A stretch of DNA of 64,000 nucleotides from Sipunculus nudus (taxonomy: Eukaryota > Annelida > Sipuncula > Golfingiida > Sipunculidae). Shown piece by piece: positions 13,401-26,200 of the stretch. Made by a program: the position numbers and the translations under genes. Below the pieces are notes generated by a model that was not told the DNA's origin, did not search any database, and worked only from the letters and a program-made list of their open reading frames with translations. Positions within the stretch are counted from its first letter, which is position 1; every line of letters begins with the position of its first letter. Where the stretch lies: assembly GCA_026874595.1 (NCBI GenBank), contig CM049315.1:14969664-15033663 (forward strand), in the 5' to 3' direction.

Positions 13401-16400
13401 ACCCCATAATTAGGAATGTGATGGTTACATATGTATAGTTTATAAAGTAACTGCTACTATGTCATTAACATTGATTCCATTAGGGAACGGTGGTGCCGTT
13501 ATTGAGGGTATCGGTTGTGTACCTAGAGCCGTTAATACGTTACTGAGCAAAAGGCCTCAAGGTTGCGAAGATGTTGTTTGCGCGCTCGTTAAAGCAGCTT
13601 TATTGCCTAAAACTTTCACGATTTGTTGGTCGTCAAACCACTAATACTCTCATGGGGGGGATTAGCCGGCGAACCGGTGTTTGTCAATGCCCGCTGCCAG
13701 GGTCACTGATTTTAAAATAATTAATTCCTGACGTTCGATGTATCAAGTCATTGCCCCGCTGTACAATACGTCACAGAAAACCGACGTGTCACGGCCCGGC
13801 CGATACAGAGAACAGCTCCTTCCGGACATTCCGCCCTGGGCGACTAATCCTTGAGGCTTGTGAACGATTAATTGTCTCTGGGAGATTTCCGCTCTGATTG
13901 GTCGTACCCGATAAACCACCAATGATCAAATGTTCATTTTAGTTCCATTGACTGGTTGCCCTAATGGGATGCTCCTTTTATTTTTAAAGTAAGAACCATT
14001 TTTTTTATCTTAAATTGTTATTCAAGTTGAACACATAAAGCTAGCAATATCACAAAAAATGCATTGTGGCATATGTACATGATATCTTTCTGACTTAAAA
14101 ATAAGTTATTCTACTCGACTTTCGTTATTTATTCTCAGCATTAAATATTGTTCACTTCCTTCTCTCTCTGTTAGTGTCTTGCTTTTCGTTTGATTGTTTA
14201 ATACAACTTCCTTGGAAAGTGTATTTTTATCTATAGTCCGAAGGCTTTTTTTTGTATATATTCGTCCTCTTATTCGCTGGCTTGATAAATATATATATTT
14301 TTCGGAGATCTTGAATATTTCATTCTTGCACGCTTCCTTGGTATGTTTTTATTTCATTATCTTCCCGGTCTTTTCTGTCTAAGTTTGTTATTATTTGCTT
14401 CACTTTATTTTTTTTTCCTGTATCCCCTCCATCTCCGACAGATTACTGTCTGTTATCTTCCCGAGGACACGTTTATATTTCAGCTGATATGGGTATCGAA
14501 TGTAATGCTTAAACTGATCACAGGATAGCTTGATGTGCCTCATAATCTGACAGACACTGTACAAAACGATTTGTCAGCCTGTCATGTTGTCAATTTAAAC
14601 AAAATCAATAAGTCTTCAGAAAAAAGTTTAAAATGTTTTCGCTTTTGTTTATTTTTAATTATCCGGTAAGTTATGATACATATGAATAAATAAGTAAAGA
14701 GTATATACACTTCGACCATATGTATATCGTTGTCTACGCGTAACGTATAGTTTTAAAAAATATTTATACATTTAGAAAATAACCACAGCAAATAGTGCAA
14801 ATACGGTGGGATTATACACAAGGCTGGATTTTTTCTTCATTTTTCTTGTAATTTACGGTTTTGAACTGGCATGCCCTTATTGCCATGAAAACAAAAGTGG
14901 CCACTTCAAAGCCGTTACGCGAAATACAACGTAGTTTAAATCAATTCGACTATAAATCTTTGTGTCCTAAGTGCTTTAAATCATTTAAGCTATAAATCAG
15001 TTTAGCCACGTTATAACCTGGAATAAATCTGTCTGTAGTATTCGTTTTTAAGACAAGAACATTAAGAACACGAGGCCAGTTTGTTTCCTTACGTGCTCCA
15101 GTGTCGCCAGACGAACTAATAGTGGTTTAAATCATACGGGACATAAATCAAAAGAACAAAGTGGAGCAGACCGCATAAAGTAACAGAAAACGGCCAGCTT
15201 CTCGTAACTCAAGTACACAAACAATATGGCCCTGTCTGGTCTCTTAGGAAACTTTAATGAACTTGAAAACTGTAATAGCACAGAAGCATCTTGTTTATTG
15301 AATCTATGTCTTAAAATTCAATAATCCATTGAATAAAAGTCGTGTCAAGACAGTACTAAGTAAAAAATATAATTGTTAAACGGTGAATTAACAGCCTGTT
15401 TCGGGATTTTAACTCCTGGGCTCAGTTGAAGTGAGAACAAATGTTACCCATCCGAGATTCAACAGCCCAGATAAATTATGAGCTTTTCATTAAGCTAATA
15501 TTATACCAAAATCATATTCTGCAAACTTAGTGCCGGCAATTAAACCCATTATTCCACCGCTGTATAAGAGTTTTTAGGTCTGATGACGTTACATCCGTAA
15601 ATAGGGGCTTGTCTTCGACCCTGCTTGTTTGTTTGTTTGCTTCTCTGTCTGCTTGTGAGCAAGTTTATACAGGAAACTTCCACGAAATCTTGGAGGGTTG
15701 GAATCAACTAGGGAAGATCCCCGTATATATCGGAGTTGTTTTGTCTTGCTTCTAAGATCGCACAAACTGTTGCCTGTTAAGATAAACTTTGTTTTTTCAT
15801 TGATTTTTCATTGATAAGATTATAAGAAAGTCTTTAATCAAGAGGGATTACATCCGGGCAATCCATCAAACTGTTCACGAACAAGCAAGGATTTTGTAAT
15901 GTTTCTGACAAAGGAAATTCCTAACGTATTAAATCCTGTTTAACCTGACAGCCGTCATTTTCTTTGTGAAGCCGCTCTTACTTTCCGAACCCGTGGACCT
16001 TTTTACAGCGCAACATTTCTATGGAATACGAGCCTGCTCGGGGATGTTATAATCAATCACCGACCCCCCAGTCAGTGCGAGTCCGCTGTCATGAAGCCCC
16101 AAGATTAACAAAGATCATCCTTAGCTGTATGGATTATGTTCATCTTGCACGGTCATTTCGATAATTTACAGGGAGACTTTCCATCCCACGTGACTGTTTT
16201 TTACGTGAAACAGGTATCTCAACTTCAGTGATGCAATTTTATGTTTTCAGTATGCTTTCTTCCTTTCAGAGCTGAATCCGCCTTTCATAGGTTGTTAAGG
16301 ATAAAAAAAATATGGTACGTTTTTCTGTTCTTGAGGTCATTTTCTATGTAGAAAAAAAAACATTATCAAGCAAATAACTGTACGTAGAAGCACTTTCCTG

Positions 16401-17577
16401 GGCATTCCTTGTGTCGCCTACTCCCTCAATATTACTCACTTCCGGGTTGCAGTGTTAATATTTACCCAATTATTTCCTCGATCAACCTGAGAGGGCTATT
16501 GTGAGCACGCTGGCGGCGCCTAGAGATTTCAGACCTTCACGAAACGTAATCAACATTTTATAGAAAGTAAATTTATATTGCTAAAAATGTTAAACATCCA
16601 TGGGAAAGACAAACCGATGATATTTAAACAAACTGGTTGTTAGCCATATGTGATCAGTCTGTATGTACTTTGTGGTGCAGCGATGAAAAATGGATGTTTT
16701 TTACACTGATGGTGAAGAGGTAGATTTATATTTACTTGCGGTATACTTAGATTGTGCGGCATATGAACCGCTCAGGAACGCATTCCGGGGAGGAACTAGG
16801 AAAATATTCAAAGGACAATATCAAGGTAAATATCCATTTGCGGAGAGTTTGGTGCCGATTGGACCCGAAAGAACGCTGTTAGGTGATATCACAAACATCA
16901 GTGAATTAGGGTAATATAAGGAAGCGGCTATGAAAAATAACAAAGGCGGATTACATATTCGATTAAGGCCATATTGAATATTAAAATTGCGATAAAAACG
17001 TTATCAACGATAACAACATGATTTTCAATGTGTGACTGTAACATTCCATTGAATAATCGTTATATTATATATCGGTAATCGAACTGAGGATCGATTAATT
17101 TCAATTACTGCATTTACCTTGATTTTCATGACGTACTAATACCTGAGGACAGCTACAATTAACATTATGTGGTAAGCTATTTAACAAGGAAAGTGACCTG
17201 TTACCCTACATAAGATACTAGGGTAGTTATGGAGGAGAATATTTAAACATTAATTTGTCAAAACTCTTGACACAATATTTTAACGATGTATTTTGAACGA
17301 AACGAGAATTGAATCGACAGGCAGTAATGGATAATCGAGGACCCTTCAAGCTGGTAATTCACAGGTCTAACTCTGAGGACTACAGTACTATGTATTGAGA
17401 TTGCAAGTCGCACACAAAAAAGTAAATTGTTATAGTTATGCATGAACTACAAATACTGGAGCATGCATGAGATGAAGGAATATTCAACTATTATGAGAAT
17501 ATACCTGCGCATACTAAATCCGAATTTGTATGCCCTAATATATCGTTGTTTTATTATTATTTAGTTTTATTAAAACG
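10493..17577. other. Long region without a recognised gene
   Basis: It contains poly-G runs near 10756 and 12350, short (TA)n at 11331-11345 and 12543-12566, a (TTG)n run near 12855 and a small CGAGAT-AAT-ATCTCG hairpin near 13102. More GC-rich parts (about 13460-13960, 15540-16100, 16440-16920) hold short ORFs, such as a 74-codon frame at 16690-16914, which I do not recognise. No splice-consistent gene could be built. Confidence 0.45.
12351..12370. repeat. Poly-G tract preceded by GATCTCGG
   Basis: A run of about 18 G after GATCTCGGC. The same lead-in word precedes the poly-G run at 59646. Confidence 0.9.
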
Positions 17578-17612
17578 TAATAATAATAATAATAATAATG
17601 TCAATAATAATA
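17578..17612. repeat. (AAT)n microsatellite
   Basis: About seven AAT units followed by a second short run. Confidence 0.9.
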
Positions 17613-18580
17613 AGCATCGTCGTAAAGAAATTCTGTTAAAAAAATTCAGTGTATGATTCGGCTAAAATGAAATCCAAACTTTACATGCATTTTAGTGATA
17701 TGGAGAATATCACTAAAATGGAGGCGTTTATTCTTTTTTTTTTAAATAGAGAATACCTAAAGAAACTGTGCTAATCATTTTAAATAAAAACCTTACATGA
17801 GTTTAACAATTCATACTTGATCAGTCTGTATGAATGCATTAACATTCGTTCGAAGATCTAATTCAAATTACTCAGTAGTGTAATATAAATTTGTCTTCTT
17901 CCTGAACAGGTAAAAGACTTTATTTTATGTAAAAGTCGGAGGGACAAATGTATCTGAATCTCCGGTAGTAACGTTTCTAAAAGATGAAAATGTCCCATTC
18001 ATCTGTTGAGTGCCACCTATGTCCTCAGAAAGTGTTTTGTTCCCCATCAATTTTCCTGGGCAGAAACCGTCTGACTGGCGCCTTATCGAACCGGCAAACA
18101 TGCATCCTGAATGTACAGAATCTCCGGTTGAATATAATACATATACCGGAAGGGTTTTTTCAAGGGTTATAATAATATAGCGAAGGAGTGTTTTTTCCGG
18201 AGAGTTATAGTTTTAGTAAATGCCAGCTCTCCATCAAAATGAGGAATATCTCCTGTCATTTGTGTCTCATCATTTTCAATTTAGCGACCTGTAGACTTGT
18301 ATCCCCCGCTGCTAAATTGCCTGTCTTGCACCAGAAGCTGCAAATTATTAATGCCAGGGTGACAAGTATTATTTCCTTCCCTAACTTGCCATGACAGGCG
18401 ATTAGGTTTCGTTATATTTGATTCGTACACATTCCCTTTATAAATCTGTACAAAAATGAAATCCTGCCGTGTATTTTCCCAAGGATGATATCCTGTTTTT
18501 CTAACATCCGTCTTGCATCTATATCTCTTACGAAAATTATATTCCATATTTACGCCATTTCCGAAATTTGAAAATTCTTA
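17613..18580. other. No gene recognised
   Basis: AT-rich, no repeat structure or recognisable ORF. Confidence 0.5.
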
Positions 18581-19281
18581 TGTGTTACCAAAATATAAGA
18601 AAGACTACGCCTGTATAAGGAATAACTTCCCTGTGTAAGGCATTGTTACAGGTGCTCCTTTTTTTTACAACGTGTTGTAATTGCACTTTATGTTTAATCC
18701 GTGCTGGTTGGGCTCTTGTTGTCGTGCTACCTAGGGGCTTTAACGCCTGGTCGAGGTATCGTGATGACCCTGGTATGTAGAGATGCACACAGTGATGTTT
18801 TTCCAGATGATTCCTGTGACGCGTGCTTACCGTGTATAATGTATTATTCTTCGAATGTTCTAGAGGTGGAAAATTCTCGGCTTGGGGTGAAGAGTATATA
18901 AAGGGGCTGTGTTTTAGAGCCGGGAGGAAAGAGCAGAGAAGATTTCCAGCGGACACAGAAGCGTGTGTCAGTTTCTGGAACCTTATCCGATGTGTGCGGC
19001 AATTATAGATTTTCTTCAGAGTTTCTCCTGAATTTGTGCATTTGGACTTCAGTTTACTTTCTGGATTGTTACAAGAGCTTTACACTGGACTGTCAATCTC
19101 CGGGGGTGTAGAACTTATCGTTGTAACGGTGTTGGTTTCCAGGTACTGGGCACATTGTTTATTTTTCTGTGTGATTGTATTGATTTGTTGTTATACCGCT
19201 GTTTTATTGTATAATTGTATTGATTTAGTGTAATGTAATGTTAGGGTTGTTTTAAGAATAAATAAAAGTTATTTGTTATCA
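18581..19281 (+). mobile_element. Candidate solo LTR
   Basis: The block is more GC-rich than its flanks. It has a TATA box (GTATATAAAGGGG, about 18892) and, about 360 bp later, AATAAATAAAAG (about 19257), followed by a TGTTATCA-type end. The putative start is TGTTACCA at 18581. A TATA box closely followed by a polyadenylation signal, with no coding frame between, is the U3-R-U5 layout of an LTR. No second copy, primer-binding site or gag-pol is present and I find no clear target duplication, so the ends are tentative. A real promoter with a short non-coding transcript is the alternative. Confidence 0.4.
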
Positions 19282-19520
19282 AAAAACCACTAACTTCTTT
19301 TTTCATTCCCCTAGACATTTCACGCTGCCTAGTGTTACAGAATCTGATTTTTTTATCTCCGTTACAGAATTTGTGTTCATCACTCATACATGATCTGTTT
19401 ATTTTAGGTTCCGTAACAGGCATAAATGTAATTTTATTATAAATTTTATGAGGGGAATTTATTATTTTGGATAGCAAAATTACAATTTATACGTATATTG
19501 TTTTTTTTTTTTCATAGAAC

Positions 19521-19702
19521 GAAGTTATTAAGTTGAAAAGAACAATCTGACAGGAAAATATGGAAAATATACTTCAAGTGGATATAAAAGGTCCATATTT
19601 ATGCAAATTTGTTAAAAGAATTAGGTCATTAAGTTGTAGTGAACAATATGACAGGTACTCGGGGAAAATATACTTCACGTTGATATAAGAGGTCCATATT
19701 TA
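19521..19702. repeat. Tandem duplication, about 101 bp x 2
   Basis: AACAAT-TGACAGG, AAAATATACTTCA and GGTCCATATTTA recur in order at a 101-bp step (for example 19590 and 19691). The copies have diverged. Confidence 0.75.
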
Positions 19703-22031
19703 GAATAAATATAAAGCAACCTGCAGCGAAAATTGTTTCTATGGACAAAAGCAATGAACCTAACTATATGATGTCATTGTCATAAAAGTGGTTTACATAT
19801 GAATTTTAAATATGAATAAACCTCCACATCTAAGTAAGACCAGCATCAAAAGATATCTCAGTTTACGAGACAGGGCACGAAATAAACAGAAATGGTCACA
19901 CGATGTGATCAAGGAAGATTTAGATACCTAGAACTTGTCGGATAACCCTGCACAACGTTATGTATTGGGCCATAAAACGGGGCAATAAGATGTCCCTTGA
20001 TAAAGCTCTGGTCAAGTTCACACAAAATAACACTGTTAGTTATTTTTATGTCGCACTCTGGATCTGTTTTATTGCTCTTTTGTTAATCTTTGGGAACATG
20101 TATGAAAATCACGCAGTCAAAATGTTATTAATGGACAATGAATGCATGTCAAAATCGTGATTTTTGTCAAACAATCTTAATAATTCGTGGAAATGAGGTG
20201 AACGCACGGCGTGATCGTTTGTTTGCAAGTCCTACGATAACATGTATTGGAAATAAACCGGAAATGATTGAGACCTTAGAGGTCCTGAGATACGGGCCAT
20301 TATTTGAAAGTTTTAATGAAACTCATCTTGTAGCATATTATATAAGTACATGTCTGAAATTCGACAGCGCACATTCCCTCACATTCTGTACATACTTGGG
20401 CAAAAATCACGGAGAACATTTCAAGATAGCTTCCTGGCGCCATATTTTATTTCTGATGAGTGTGATATTGTGAACCGCACATCCTTTTATGGATTTCACC
20501 TCAGTCGTTTAGACAGTTCTTGGGAAGGTGCACTTGAAATGAGTGTCTAGATCGCTGCAGCCATATTGGACGGCGTGGCTGAATTACGATACGGGGATCC
20601 ATTCACAGGGGGAATGAATGTAACTTGTCCGTAGAGTTCTTGAGATATTATGCGAGAAAGGAATCCCCGATTAAATGCTATATTGCTCACATACCACGAA
20701 TAGCTAGGAATTGCTCATATATTAAAATGAAACTTGTGTTTAGATAAAAATGACACATTTCTTCATTCTTCAGTAAAATATAGTTATAACGTATTGTTAT
20801 AGCTTTACCTGTCTTGGCGAGAAATATCCGGAGCAAAGCGTTTATTCAAATTAACGCCGAAGGCGCATCTAAAATACAACATTGCAATAATAATTTAGGA
20901 TCCGGAATCAGGTCTTATAGGGATGAATCGCATATAGCAGACCATGGAAATTGGCATCAAAGTCGATGTTGTTTTCTGACTCTTATTTTGATTCCGAATT
21001 CCCATAATATTTGAAAACGAACCCAATTCTCTTTATAGAAAACATAGATGTGTCAATTCAAAGAAGATCAAAACCGTTTTTAGTCTATGACAAAGGGCCG
21101 TTTCTGTCAATTTTGAATTTTCTTACGTAATGATAGCCAAAGGGTTGATGCAAAACGTAACATAAAGGGGAAAGGGAATGGCTTTTGGAGAGATTTCAGG
21201 AGAAACCCACTTTTAATGGTTATGTTATCAGAGAGCGACTTCCTGCTTGGCACTGAAACGGGAAGATTATCATAAAATGAAGGCCAGGAGTTTGGTCCTT
21301 TTCGTTGTAGTAATTGCCACTCAAGCAACCAAAGGTCTTCTACGTGTAATTTGTATTAAATATGGATATACAGTTCACCGTTAATACTTTCTAAGCTGAT
21401 ATGTTGATCATGTTTATCCGCCAATGCTCTCACTGCACATAGTTGAATAATTCCCCAGGTTTATCTTAAATTTTCACGTAAAATTGGTAGGTATAATATT
21501 GTCGAATGAATAAGAAGGAAAGGCGACAATAGGTATCAAGTGTCATATCAGGTAATTACACCTAGCCTGTGGCATCCCGGGTTGTCTCCGGCTAACAGTA
21601 CCAAACGATTATCAATTAACCCTACAACAATATACAGGAGCTTCTCACTGCATGTAATCCTCTAATGTCACACAAAGAGAATACACATATATAGCAATGA
21701 TAAACAAGACTAGTATATTAAACTAAAACCGGACAAAAGCACTTAACAGAACTCAGTTTTCGCCGTGTGTTGTCCCCATCGCATTTTTTCCTAAAGTATT
21801 CTAAGATCCAGTATTGTCTTTTTCTTGCACAGCCAAGTCAAACATTTGCTCCAAGGTTCGTTCCAGGAAGTATAAATATGTTTTTCAAGCTATCACCAGC
21901 CAGTGTTTGGCGTATTTACATCCGACATTGGAACACTCATGGTAGCACGTCATATATACGAGTTTCGTGTGGAATACAGCAGCAAGGCAGACTGCAATTT
22001 CAGTGTATCGCGGACGTAAGAATCCGAGTGA

Positions 22032-22035
<4 letters not shown>
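19703..22035. other. No gene recognised
   Basis: Several ORFs of 60-111 codons occur here (such as 20138-20473) without recognisable motifs or splice context. Confidence 0.45.

Positions 22036-22079
<44 letters not shown>
22036..22079. repeat. (TA)n microsatellite
   Basis: Uninterrupted TA repeat. Confidence 0.95.
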
Positions 22080-22082
<3 letters not shown>

Positions 22083-22232
22083 TATAAAAATTGCTAATGT
22101 TTTCGTGGCATATATATATTAATCATGAGGATCGTTATGTGTAAAACGTTAATTCAGATGGGAATAAAATACGTTTGAATTTTATTCTATGAAGCTGTGG
22201 AAATAAACAGCATTATAAGTATGTTTACAAAG

Positions 22233-22350
22233 GATGTCAACTAAGAAGATTCTAGGTCCAACGGTTAAGATTTGTGCCCTGTTAACGAACGGACGGACAG
22301 ACAGACGAAGGACAAAGAGTGTTGCTATAGCTCAGCTGACTTTCAGTAAT
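22233..22350 (+). repeat. Dispersed repeat fragment, shared with 36131-36184 and 33220-33292
   Basis: GATGTCAA, GAAGATTC, AGGTCC and ATTTGTGCCCTGTTAAC match 36131-36184 in order. The following part (GACGGAC, CAATCG/AGTGTTG, CTCAGCTGACTTTCAG) matches 33220-33292. It is a dispersed element of unknown class. Confidence 0.6.
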
Positions 22351-22907
22351 ACATCTATGACGTTTGTTCAGCTGTTTTTGATTGTTATGCCATAAACAAG
22401 ACACAGAATGTTTAAATAAGAGGATATGTCAAACGGGAAATTTTCATTAGTCAGACAAAGATCTGCTCTTTACAGAATTTAGGGGTACCCACATTTGCTT
22501 ACTATACTAAAGAACAGAAAAAATGGGAGGTGCCCAGACTGCCGTATATTGAGATGAACGCTTATAGACATTGCCCACTAGGACATGTTCGACTGTAGTC
22601 ACAGAATGTGGTGGCAGTAATTCAGTGTAGTCTAAACAGATGATTTTAACTGCACACAGTTTAATCGTGGAATAAGGTGATTTAGAACGTTGCAAGACAC
22701 AAAAAGGTTATAATCAAATCAGGTTATGCGTTATTTTCCCTCAAAGACTTTCATAGCGTTAACACAAACAGTAGCATCAGACATGAGCTTAAACATGACT
22801 TTACTTTTTAGACACGGTTTTTAGTATTGTTATACTAGATAAAATATTTATGAACATCTGCTAAATTCCATTCGGGTTTCGGAGTCTGTGTTAGGGCAGT
22901 AGCACCG

Positions 22908-23159
22908 TAGCTCAGTAGCATTTTAAGCCATGGTGTTTACCAGGCCCGGTGACTCCTGCACCTGCGGGTCCTGGGTTTGTAATCGATTCCATTGCTGGGT
23001 CATACCACCGAGGAACCCTCGTTTGTGAGTTGGTTAAAACGCGGCATCCCATCCCTCTCCGCTCTAACCCCTACACAACAGAAGCCGGTAGTTGCACTTC
23101 ATGTTTTAAAATCGCGCCCAACCTCAAATGATCGCTGGTTGAATGTTCATGATAACAGG

Positions 23160-23161
<2 letters not shown>
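22908..23161 (+). mobile_element. tRNA-derived SINE-like repeat, copy 2, with (TA)n tail
   Basis: It starts with an A-box-like CGTAGCTCAGTAGC and has a B-box-like GGTTTGTAATCGATTCC-type stretch near 22972. It shares ACCAGGCCCGGTG to CTCGTTTGTGAG with the copy at 7962-8061 and ends in a long (TA)n. This is consistent with a Pol III SINE. Confidence 0.6.

Positions 23162-23237
<76 letters not shown>
23162..23237. repeat. (TA)n microsatellite
   Basis: TA repeat of about 38 units at the 3' end of the SINE-like repeat. Confidence 0.95.
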
Positions 23238-23241
<4 letters not shown>

Positions 23242-26200
23242 CAAATATCTTGGGCGGTCCTCATAACATCCTCGGGTCTGTTAACATTACAGATTCACAA
23301 TAATATAAATTAGATCACTCTGATTTTGCATATTATGAATTTATCCTGAGCATGAAAAAGGCAGCGCTAGTGGAACGAGGTCACACTGTAGTTCACTTGT
23401 GAGTAAACAGATCCGAAAGAATATATTAGAATATATCACCTATCCTAACTCTTCAGTCTACTCACTATTAATATATTTATTAATTTACTGTGCCATTTTG
23501 TAGATTTATTAATAGTTTGATACATATTTCGGGCATTTCATGTTGTACACCACCACTCTGAAAGCAGTACGAGGCTCATATTGTTTTTGGTTGAGGGGAA
23601 ATCTCACCTGTTGACCTGATCCACGGGATCATCCTTGTTTTGTGCCAGACACGGTATATCTGTGAGGACTCTCCGTGCCATCTGGCTATCGGATGTGACA
23701 TTCAAAATCATAACAGGATACTTTTTGTACAAAATATATTGTTTCGGATGGTGCTTGCAGGCCGCCTGGACTTATAAATTTAATGAGTTGGTAATGAGCT
23801 AATGTTCAATTCATTGAAAACATTAAGTCTGTCGAAGTATTGTAAGAGATCTTGTCAACCATTTGAAAATTGCGATAAATTATATTACAGTTTTGAAGAC
23901 CATAGTAACAGTAAAAGCAAGAGAACTTGTTCATTTTGTTGACTTCTGAGAATAAAAAAAAAAACATATTTGATTAAGAACAGAATGTACACAGTGTTGA
24001 CCATAGGAGTAATAAAGCTTCAGGAATTCAAATCAAAATACCAGTTGATATTTTTAAAAGTTTGATGTTATTTGTTGGAAGGAAATGTGAAAAAAAAGAG
24101 GCCGACGATAGGGAATGACACTTTTTTTTGGCTCAGAACGTTTGCTTGATGACAGCAACACAGAGAAAACATGTTATCTGATATCACCATATGAATAGAT
24201 TGCTCATAATGTTACTTGCTTCAACGTACGAATAATGAAAAAAAATCATATATACAGATTTATAATAAGAAATTATGTGAAATGTCCATTGAATTACACA
24301 AACCCAAATCTAAAGTCCAAGCACTCGTCTGAGCAAAGAATCCCAGCGTCTGTTGGCCTGTAACCCTACATACTAAAAGAAAAAATATTATGCAAATGCA
24401 GGAACTAGAAATATAAAATTACCAAAGTACAAAAGCATGTTATCAATAACCTATCAAGACCTTACAAGCGGATTCGAATTAAAATGTAAACTTATCACTC
24501 CCAATCCCAGTAGTGTCAAATAGATATAAAGTGGGCACTAGTTATTTCCTACCTTCCCGTTAGATGTCGCTATACATAACAGTTGAAAACATGTAAACTT
24601 TTGTCTTCCGCATATCTTTAATAACCGTTTGAATGAACGATGGTCTTGAGTGACTTGTTGTTCCTGATCTTTCAACTGTCATGTTTTTGTGGGATATTGT
24701 TTGCATATAGCCTATCAGTTTTTTTTATAATTTCCTTTCCAAATTGTTTATTTAGAATATGATATTATCTATCTTTTTTAGTGGCTGAGGATGCCCCCCC
24801 CCCCCCCCTCTAACTTTCTGGTTGGAGAAGCTTTAACTATACTTTCCCTCTTTCTTTTAACATAAAACTTGTTGTGAAAACCTCACTGTAAGTAATCAGT
24901 AGCGCCACTGTGTGTCAAATTGGAGAATAATGGTCATCTGTGCTCAACCGACAGATATAGCTTCTCACCAAATATATCTTTTTAATTCAGCTGAGCAAGA
25001 CTGTTCAGGATTCGTATTCTCTAGACAAATTAGATCTGTCTATGAAGATCAGATCAAGGATAAATCCCATGCACACATTCGTGCGCACAACACGCTTATA
25101 GGCCGAAATCGAGCATATTCACCGGATAAGCGTAAATTACAAACATTAAGTAAATGGAGGAAATATAAAGTATGCTTCGACAACAACCTTTCCAAATATA
25201 ACGAACAAAAGGTATTTGCCGTGAAACATATTATATATATTGATAAACCGGTGTATCTATTTTGCGGTTTAATATCCGTGACTCGGTATTGTACATATAA
25301 ACAGAAACTGATACAAGTGCCTGCCAGGATAGTTTACGTGATATAACTGTTTCCAGAATTGCTGAAGATGTAAATACACGGTGATAGTGCAGCGACACTT
25401 TTTGTCTTTTCAGCTTTATGCAAAAGGACTATCTGCATGATTTCGGTGATAAACCATTATTGCATGCTGACATAAGACATCGGTGGCAAGGGATCGAGAG
25501 TCACATGTCGTTTACATTTACTGATCATACAAATGAGGCGGTGACAGGGTCAAATGTCAGGTCAAAAATGCTTCAGTGCGGCACTGCCAGCAGGTATTTA
25601 TCATTGTGCACAATTGACCTTATCCCTGCGCGGAGGTTGCACAGTGTCTTTCCCTGAACGGAACCAGGGGGCGCTCAGCTATCAGCAACAAGCGGCAGCC
25701 GCAACACGCCACATTATACAACCCGTAGAACTAATAATTTATCTCGCGTTTTGCCGAGTGCCTGGTTTCTTAACCTCCCTTTTATCAGGATTTTCTAAGT
25801 AACGTACTCATGAACAACTACCTCGGGGAATTATTTCTCTATAAAGTGAAAACACTGAGTGGCACTTCTTATCTTTCATCGTAAACATGCTGGTACTATT
25901 TTATAATTAGTGCGGACAATGTCTCCCTAAAATGAAGCCAGTTTAACCAAAAAGTTAAATAACCGAATTAATTTATTAGACAAATATATGTTTTAAGGCA
26001 AGGTAAAACAATACTTTTGATGAAAAACGGTTTACTTTTATAAGGTCAGAGAGGAGAGTACAATAAGAGAAAAAAAAGAGCTCCTTAAAAAAAACATGCA
26101 AACACCCGAATGCTTGAAAGCAACAAGCTACCTTAGCCGCAGGTTTTGATGACGTTATACCAGGCGTCATTCGTTTTTCTTGAGATGGATTCAGGTCAGG

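Noticed and set aside
13459-13644. 61-codon ORF in a GC-richer stretch
   Set aside because: No motif and no splice-consistent partner.
16690-16914. 74-codon ORF with plausible composition
   Set aside because: No recognised family, no neighbouring exon; kept only as a mention in the regional entry.
22908-22980. Functional tRNA gene
   Set aside because: The A-box-like and B-box-like words are present but no cloverleaf can be drawn; it is a SINE-type relic.
24912-25346. Longest ORF in the window (144 codons, plus strand)
   Set aside because: No motif, no domain-like pattern, no splice or polyadenylation context; a chance frame of this length is possible in 64 kb.
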